64,000 nt of DNA from Ornithinimicrobium flavum (GTDB lineage Bacteria; Actinomycetota; Actinomycetes; Actinomycetales; Dermatophilaceae), in contig NZ_CP038213.1 of NCBI RefSeq assembly GCF_004526345.1, positions 2,728,001 to 2,792,000 of the forward strand, given 5' to 3'. The translations under genes and the position numbers were made by a program. Below, one piece after another: positions 59,518 to 64,000 of the stretch (position 1 is the stretch's first letter; every line of letters begins with the position of its first letter). A model generated the notes under the pieces. It searched no databases. It had not been told where the DNA came from and saw only the letters and a list, made by a program, of their open reading frames with translations.

Positions 59518-60743
59518 CGTCCGCCACCGGCACCGGCGAGGACCGGGCGCAGGCCCGGGGCACCGCTCGCCTGACGGGCCGTTCCCGGACGCTGCGCAGC
59601 GGGACCCGGCGCGGCCGGGTCCCGCGCAGCGCCCGCCGGGGTCGACCTCGCCTCTACACGAGCTACGACGCGGACTCGGCCCTGCTCAACACCCCGGCCA
59701 AGAGGTGGTGGACGCTGGCCGTGGTGCTGCTGGCGCTGGTCGCACCCTTCCTGCTCAGCCGCGACCTCACCCACCTGCTCTCCGTCGCCGCCGTCATGGC
59801 GATCGCCGGGATCGGGCTGAACCTGCTGACGGGGTACGCCGGCCAGATCTCGCTGGGTCACCCCTTCTTCATGGCGCTGGGCGCCTACACCGGTGCGGTC
59901 GTCGCCGGCGCGCCGGGGTCGATCGTTCTCGGCTGGGAGCTCGACCTGTCCCTCGCGCTGGTCCTGGCGGCCGTGGTCCCCGGTGCCATCGGCCTGCTCG
60001 TGGCGCCGTTGGCCACCCGGGTCCGAGGGTTGTACCTCGCCGTGCTGACCCTCGGCCTGCTCATGCTCGGCGAGCAGGTCTTCAAGCAGTGGGCCGCGCT
60101 CACCGGCGGGTCCGGTGTCGGCCGGGCCGGGGCGCTCCCCGTCCTCTTCGGCAATGACCTCACCCGCACCTACGCCGTCGGGCCCCTCCTGCTCCCCCCG
60201 CACGTCTCGCTCTACCTGGTGTGCGTGGTGCTGCTCGCCGGGCTCGGTGTCGCCGCCCGCAACCTGGCCCGCTCCCGGAGCGGCCGGGCCTTCGCCGCCG
60301 TGCGGGACCGGGACATCGCCGCGGAGATCATGGGCGTCAACCTGCTCCGCACCAAGACCCTGGCCTTCGCCCTCTCCAGCGCGTACGCCGGCGTCGCGGG
60401 ATGCCTCTACGCCGTGCTGATCGGGCGCGTCGCACCCGAGCAGTGGAACATCCTGATGGCGATCAACCTGCTCGCCATCGTCGTCATCGGCGGGGTCGCG
60501 ACGATCAGCGGGACCCTGCTCGGGGCCGCCTTCGTCGTCCTGCTCCCCCGGCTCCTGGAGTGGCTGGCTCCCTGGCTGCCGTTCGTGTCCACCGGCAGCG
60601 GTGGCCTCATCACCATCTTCCAGCTGCAGTCGATCCTGTTCGGCACGCTCATCGTGCTCTTCCTGATCCTGGAGCCTCGCGGCCTCTTCGGCCTGTGGCA
60701 CCGGGTTCGGACGTACTTCACCACCTGGCCCTTCAGCTACTGA
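59514..60743 (+). CDS. Branched-chain-type ABC transporter permease LivM (cluster B)
   Basis: 409 aa. A long, Arg-rich N-terminal tail of about 60 residues (RSGTRRGRVPRSARRGRPR) precedes the first helix, unusual for LivM and possibly a cytoplasmic binding segment. Then come MAIAGIGLNLLTGYAGQISLGH (family hallmark), VRDRDIAAEIMGVNLLRTK and IVVIGGVATISGTLLGA. The ATG at 59514 overlaps the livH stop. Confidence 0.92.
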   Translation: MTSATGTGEDRAQARGTARLTGRSRTLRSGTRRGRVPRSARRGRPRLYTSYDADSALLNTPAKRWWTLAVVLLALVAPFLLSRDLTHLLSVAAVMAIAGIGLNLLTGYAGQISLGHPFFMALGAYTGAVVAGAPGSIVLGWELDLSLALVLAAVVPGAIGLLVAPLATRVRGLYLAVLTLGLLMLGEQVFKQWAALTGGSGVGRAGALPVLFGNDLTRTYAVGPLLLPPHVSLYLVCVVLLAGLGVAARNLARSRSGRAFAAVRDRDIAAEIMGVNLLRTKTLAFALSSAYAGVAGCLYAVLIGRVAPEQWNILMAINLLAIVVIGGVATISGTLLGAAFVVLLPRLLEWLAPWLPFVSTGSGGLITIFQLQSILFGTLIVLFLILEPRGLFGLWHRVRTYFTTWPFSY

Positions 60744-60778
60744 CCCACCACCCATCCCCACCGCACGAAGGAGTGCAG

Positions 60779-62224
60779 ATGTCCATCAACACCACCTCCC
60801 GACGATGGTTCGCCGTCGCCGCGGCCGCGGCCCTGCTGACCGCGAGCTGCACGGCTGTCGACGACGAGCCGGAGCCCGCCGCCACCCAGGACGACAGCAC
60901 GTCCGAGGAGACCGGGAGCAACGACGAGACCGAGACGGAGACCGAGACCGACGACAGCGCCGCCGACACCGGCGCGGCGACCGAGACCGACGACGCCACG
61001 GCGGGCGGTGAGATCGACTTCGCCGAGGGAGTGACGCAGGAGGCCTGCCCCGACGCCGTCAACCCCGACAACGGCTGCATCTACCTGGGTGTGCTCTCCG
61101 ACCTCACCGAGGGACCGTTCGCGGCGCTCGCCGTGCCGATCACCGATGCCCAGCGCGCCTACTGGGCCCAGGTGAACGAGGACGGGGGCATCGGTGGCTT
61201 CGACGTGGACATCGACACCTACACCCGCGACACCAAGTACCAGCCGGCCGAGCACGCTGCCGCCTACCAGCAGATCGAGCCCAACATCCTCGCCCTCGCG
61301 CAGACGCTCGGCACCGTCAACACCGAGTCGGTGCTGGGAGACATGGACGCCAACGACGTGGTCGCGGTGCCCGCCTCCTGGTGGTCCGGCTACTCGTTCC
61401 AGGAGAACGACCAGGGCCTCATCATGGAGTTCGGCTACTCCTACTGCGTCGAGTCCATGGTCGGCCTCGACTGGTATGCCGAGAACCACGGCGAGGTCAC
61501 CTCGGTCGCCGCGGTGGGGTATCCCGGTGACTACGGCGGCGACTCGGCAGCCGGCGCCCAGATGTGGGCCGAGGCCAACGGGGTCTCCGACGTCACGGTC
61601 GTGCCCACCGGACCCAACCAGGTCACGGGTGGGCAGGACGCGGTCGTCAGCGCCGTCCTGGCGGCCCAGCCGGACGTCGTGATCCTGGCCGTCGGCCCGG
61701 CCGAGGCCGGCGAGATCGTCGGCAAGCTCGCGGGCGGGGGCTTCACCGGCCGCTTCCTCGGCTCCCTGCCGACGTGGAACCCCGCGCTGCTGCAGAGCGC
61801 GGCTGCCCCGGCCCTGACCGCGCTCTACAACCACCTGTCGCCGATCGAGCAGTGGGACGGGACGAGCGAGGGCAACGCGGCCATGAAGGAGTCCCTGGGC
61901 GGTGAGGAGCCGGTCAACGCCGGCTACATCATCGGCTGGGCGATGAGCTACCCGATGCACGCCCTGCTGGAGAAGGCCGCGGGCGAGGGCGACCTCACCC
62001 GTGCCGGGCTGCGTGCGGCCGTCGACGGCCTCGAGGTCGACTTCGCGGGGATGGCCGAGACCATCACCTACGGAGGCGACGGAGCGGACGTGGCGGTGAG
62101 CGGACTCATCGTGGGCACGCCGTCGGCGGAGGCCCCGCTCGGCATCGAGACCACCGACGACTTCTACCAGGGCTCGACCTTCGAGGGTCTGGACTACACC
62201 CAGGCCTGCTCCGCCAGCAGCTGA
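60779..62224 (+). CDS. Branched-chain-type ABC transporter substrate-binding lipoprotein (cluster B)
   Basis: 481 aa, Peripla_BP_6 type. Signal peptide with lipobox LLTASC, then an acidic low-complexity linker of about 50 residues (repeated Glu, Asp, Thr), then IYLGVLSDLTEGPFAALAVPI and the receptor domain. AAGGAG lies 6 bases before the ATG, 35 bases after livM; it is the only gene of cluster B not overlapping its neighbour, so it can be expressed more strongly. Cys pairs in the mature domain (CPDAVNPDNGC) may form a disulfide. Confidence 0.93.
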   Translation: MSINTTSRRWFAVAAAAALLTASCTAVDDEPEPAATQDDSTSEETGSNDETETETETDDSAADTGAATETDDATAGGEIDFAEGVTQEACPDAVNPDNGCIYLGVLSDLTEGPFAALAVPITDAQRAYWAQVNEDGGIGGFDVDIDTYTRDTKYQPAEHAAAYQQIEPNILALAQTLGTVNTESVLGDMDANDVVAVPASWWSGYSFQENDQGLIMEFGYSYCVESMVGLDWYAENHGEVTSVAAVGYPGDYGGDSAAGAQMWAEANGVSDVTVVPTGPNQVTGGQDAVVSAVLAAQPDVVILAVGPAEAGEIVGKLAGGGFTGRFLGSLPTWNPALLQSAAAPALTALYNHLSPIEQWDGTSEGNAAMKESLGGEEPVNAGYIIGWAMSYPMHALLEKAAGEGDLTRAGLRAAVDGLEVDFAGMAETITYGGDGADVAVSGLIVGTPSAEAPLGIETTDDFYQGSTFEGLDYTQACSASS

Positions 62225-62237
62225 TCCCCCTCCCGGT

Positions 62238-62278
62238 GTCCTGGACCGGCTCGTCTAGTAGACGTGCCGGTCCAGGAC
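62238..62278. terminator. Bidirectional terminator hairpin overlapping the end of the OYE gene
   Basis: GTCCTGGACCGGC (62238-62250) pairs with GCCGGTCCAGGAC (62266-62278), and inside it CGTCT (62252-62256) pairs with AGACG (62260-62264). The result is an 18-bp stem with one T-T mismatch and a 3-base loop. It ends cluster B and contains the stop codon and last eight or so codons of the convergent gene. Confidence 0.8.
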
Positions 62279-63370
62279 GCGGGCGTACTGCGGGACCCAC
62301 GGCAGGTCGTGCCCCAGCTGGTGGGCCGCGCGGTGCCACCACCGTGGGTCGGCCAGGAGCGCCCGGGCCATCATCACCACGTCCGCCTGGCCGGTCGCCA
62401 GCACCAGCTCCGCCTGGCGGGGCTGGGTGATCATCCCCACCGTGCTCACCGGCACGTCGACCTCCTCACGCACCCGCGCCGCGAAGCGCGTCTGGTAGCC
62501 GGGGCCCACGGGGATCTGCGGGTCGGGAAGGTTGCCCCCGCTGGAGACGTCCACGAGGTCGGCCCCGCGCTCGGCCAGCCAGCGGGCCACCTGCACGGTC
62601 CGCTCGACATCGCCGGCGACCCCGCCCGGCGTGTGCGGCGACCAGTCCGTGGCCGACACCCGCACCAGAACCGGCATGCTGTCGGGCACCACCTGCCGCA
62701 CCGCCTCCACGGACTCGAGGAGCAGGCGCGCCCGGGCCTGGTCGGACCCCCCGTAGCCGTCCTGCCGCTCGTTCACCAGCGGGCTCAGGAACTGCGCCAG
62801 GAGGTAGCCGTGGGCCGCGTGGAGCTCCACCGCGTCGAAGCCGGCGACGACCGCCCGGCGCGCAGCCGCCGCGAACGCCCCGGGCACGGCGGCGACCTCC
62901 TCGGTGGTCATGGCGCGCGGCGAGGCGTACGCCCCGAAGGGTGCCTCCCCGGCCCCCACGGTCGCCCATCCCCCGTCGTCCTCGCCCACCGACCCGCTCT
63001 CAGGGTGAAAGGGTGCGTAGGTCGACCCCTTGCGCCCGGCGTGCGCCAGCTGGATCCCGATGCGGGACCCGGTGGCGTGCACCAAGGAGACGATCCGCTC
63101 CCACGGCCCGATCTGGTGCTCCCCCCACAGTCCGGCGTCCCACGGGGAGATCCGTCCCTCGGCGGTGACCGCGCTGGCCTCCGTGAGGATCATGGGCGCC
63201 CCGCCGGCCGCGAACGCCTGCAGGTGCGCCAGGTGCCAGTCACCCACGACACCAGGGCTCTCGAGTGAGCAGGAGTACTGGCACATCGGCGAGACCCAGG
63301 CACGACCGGGGACGGTGAGCCCGCGCAGCGTGAGGGGCTCGAAGAGGAGGGAGGAGGCCATGGCTGGCAT
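62255..63370 (-). CDS. NADH:flavin oxidoreductase, old yellow enzyme (YqjM-like)
   Basis: 371 aa FMN enzyme that reduces activated C=C bonds. The class is the thermophilic-like or YqjM group: Cys30 in SPMCQYS, QLAHAGRKGS, the paired residues in ELHAAHGYLLAQFLSPLVNERQDGYGGS, and VMMARALLADPRWWHRAA near the end. The physiological substrate is unknown; enoates and nitro compounds are typical. The start at 63370 or 3 codons later is uncertain, as no good ribosome site is present. Its 3' end forms half of the cluster B terminator. Confidence 0.94.
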   Translation of the reverse strand: MPAMASSLLFEPLTLRGLTVPGRAWVSPMCQYSCSLESPGVVGDWHLAHLQAFAAGGAPMILTEASAVTAEGRISPWDAGLWGEHQIGPWERIVSLVHATGSRIGIQLAHAGRKGSTYAPFHPESGSVGEDDGGWATVGAGEAPFGAYASPRAMTTEEVAAVPGAFAAAARRAVVAGFDAVELHAAHGYLLAQFLSPLVNERQDGYGGSDQARARLLLESVEAVRQVVPDSMPVLVRVSATDWSPHTPGGVAGDVERTVQVARWLAERGADLVDVSSGGNLPDPQIPVGPGYQTRFAARVREEVDVPVSTVGMITQPRQAELVLATGQADVVMMARALLADPRWWHRAAHQLGHDLPWVPQYARVLDRHVY

Positions 63371-63421
63371 CGTGCCACGCCGGCTCGTGGACGCCCCCCG
63401 CGGGGTCGTTTCCGGGCATGC

Positions 63422-63457
63422 GAAAGGCCCGCTCGGATTGCTCCGAGCGGGCCTTTC
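63422..63457 (-). terminator. rRNA operon terminator
   Basis: GAAAGGCCCGCTCGG (63422-63436) pairs perfectly with 63443-63457 around 6 bases, 9-10 bases beyond the 5S rRNA end in the leftward direction, followed by TTTCGC. This is a classic intrinsic terminator. Confidence 0.85.
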
Positions 63458-63466
63458 AAGAAGAAG

Positions 63467-63584
63467 TCCGGCGGTGTCCTACTCTCCCACACCGTTCCCG
63501 GTGCAGTACCATCGGCGCTGTCAGGCTTAGCTTCCGGGTTCGGAATGTGACCGGGCGTTTCCCTGACGCTATGACCGCCGTAAC
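63467..63584 (-). rRNA. rrf: 5S ribosomal RNA
   Basis: About 118 bases on the minus strand, starting GTTACGGCGGTCATAGCG and ending CACCGCCGGAC, with the conserved inner CCCGGTCACATTCCGAACCC and GGGAGAGTAGGACACCGCC regions. The two ends are complementary, as in all 5S molecules. Exact ends may be off by 1-2 bases. Confidence 0.93.
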
Positions 63585-63691
63585 ACTATCAACCTCTATC
63601 AACCGACCAGGGGTTGGTTGTGGGTCGGGAACCGTACAGTGGACGCGTGTTTATCTGGGGGGCCACGGGGGGCGAAGCCCACCGTGGGTTT

Positions 63692-64000
<309 letters not shown>

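Overview
The window comes from a GC-rich (about 70% by eye) actinobacterium. It has strongly C-ending codons, TANNNT -10 boxes, several apparently leaderless genes and classic actinobacterial neighbourhoods (rplM-rpsI near glmM, ispH/xseA/xseB/DUF4245/glpX, icd of the monomeric type). The gene set best fits Micrococcales, perhaps the Intrasporangiaceae/Ornithinimicrobiaceae group (Ornithinimicrobium- or Serinicoccus-like); that placement is an inference. The right edge lies inside an rRNA operon read leftward: the 3' end of 23S, then 5S. No tRNA, CRISPR array, IS element or prophage was seen, and no gene-free stretch exceeds about 255 bases.

Layout. 1-6.5 kb: a dipeptide/oligopeptide ABC importer operon (binding protein, two permeases, two ATPases) ending in a class I glutamine amidotransferase. 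6.5-11 kb: a two-domain universal stress protein divergent from monomeric NADP isocitrate dehydrogenase, then a CynX/NimT-type MFS permease. 11-14 kb: a TctCBA tripartite tricarboxylate transporter. 14.1-15.6 kb: a small stress protein and the YchF ATPase. 15.7-25.9 kb (cluster A, leftward): a ten-gene, translationally coupled operon with Liv-type binding protein, LivG, LivF, LivH, LivM, acyl-CoA synthetase, TetR regulator, 3-hydroxybutyrate dehydrogenase, alpha/beta hydrolase and GntP permease. Its promoter carries a perfect 8-6-8 palindrome and a PHO-box-like direct repeat. 26-36.4 kb: rmuC, ispH, an SDR, a hydrolase, convergent xseA and xseB, DUF4245, glpX, a PfkB kinase, a beta-carbonic anhydrase and a MauE-thioredoxin-like fusion. 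36.4-44 kb: glmM and rpsI-rplM, interrupted and flanked by two paralogous secreted subtilases, plus an AI-2E family transporter and an ArsR-type regulator. 44.1-54.9 kb: an alpha-glucan block with a very large secreted amylopullulanase, a double-domain 6-phosphofructokinase and an intracellular pullulanase. 55.1-62.2 kb (cluster B, rightward): a second Liv-type operon with an embedded long-chain acyl-CoA ligase. 62.3-63.4 kb: an old yellow enzyme. 63.4-64 kb: rRNA.

How the genes work together. Clusters A and B both pair a branched-chain-type ABC importer with an acyl-CoA ligase, pointing to import followed by CoA activation of organic acids rather than simple amino-acid uptake. Cluster A adds a hydroxybutyrate dehydrogenase, a GntP permease and an esterase-like hydrolase, so a hydroxyalkanoate or ketone-body scavenging role is proposed. 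The glucan block would cut extracellular starch or pullulan, debranch inside the cell and feed glycolysis.

Quality caution. Nine single-base indels are inferred: two in the peptide operon, six in cluster A and one in the amylopullulanase. Several fall in G/C runs, as expected of assembly errors, but five lie within 2.1 kb, and three of those hit one dehydrogenase gene whose codon use is unlike its neighbours. Real decay of that gene is therefore possible.
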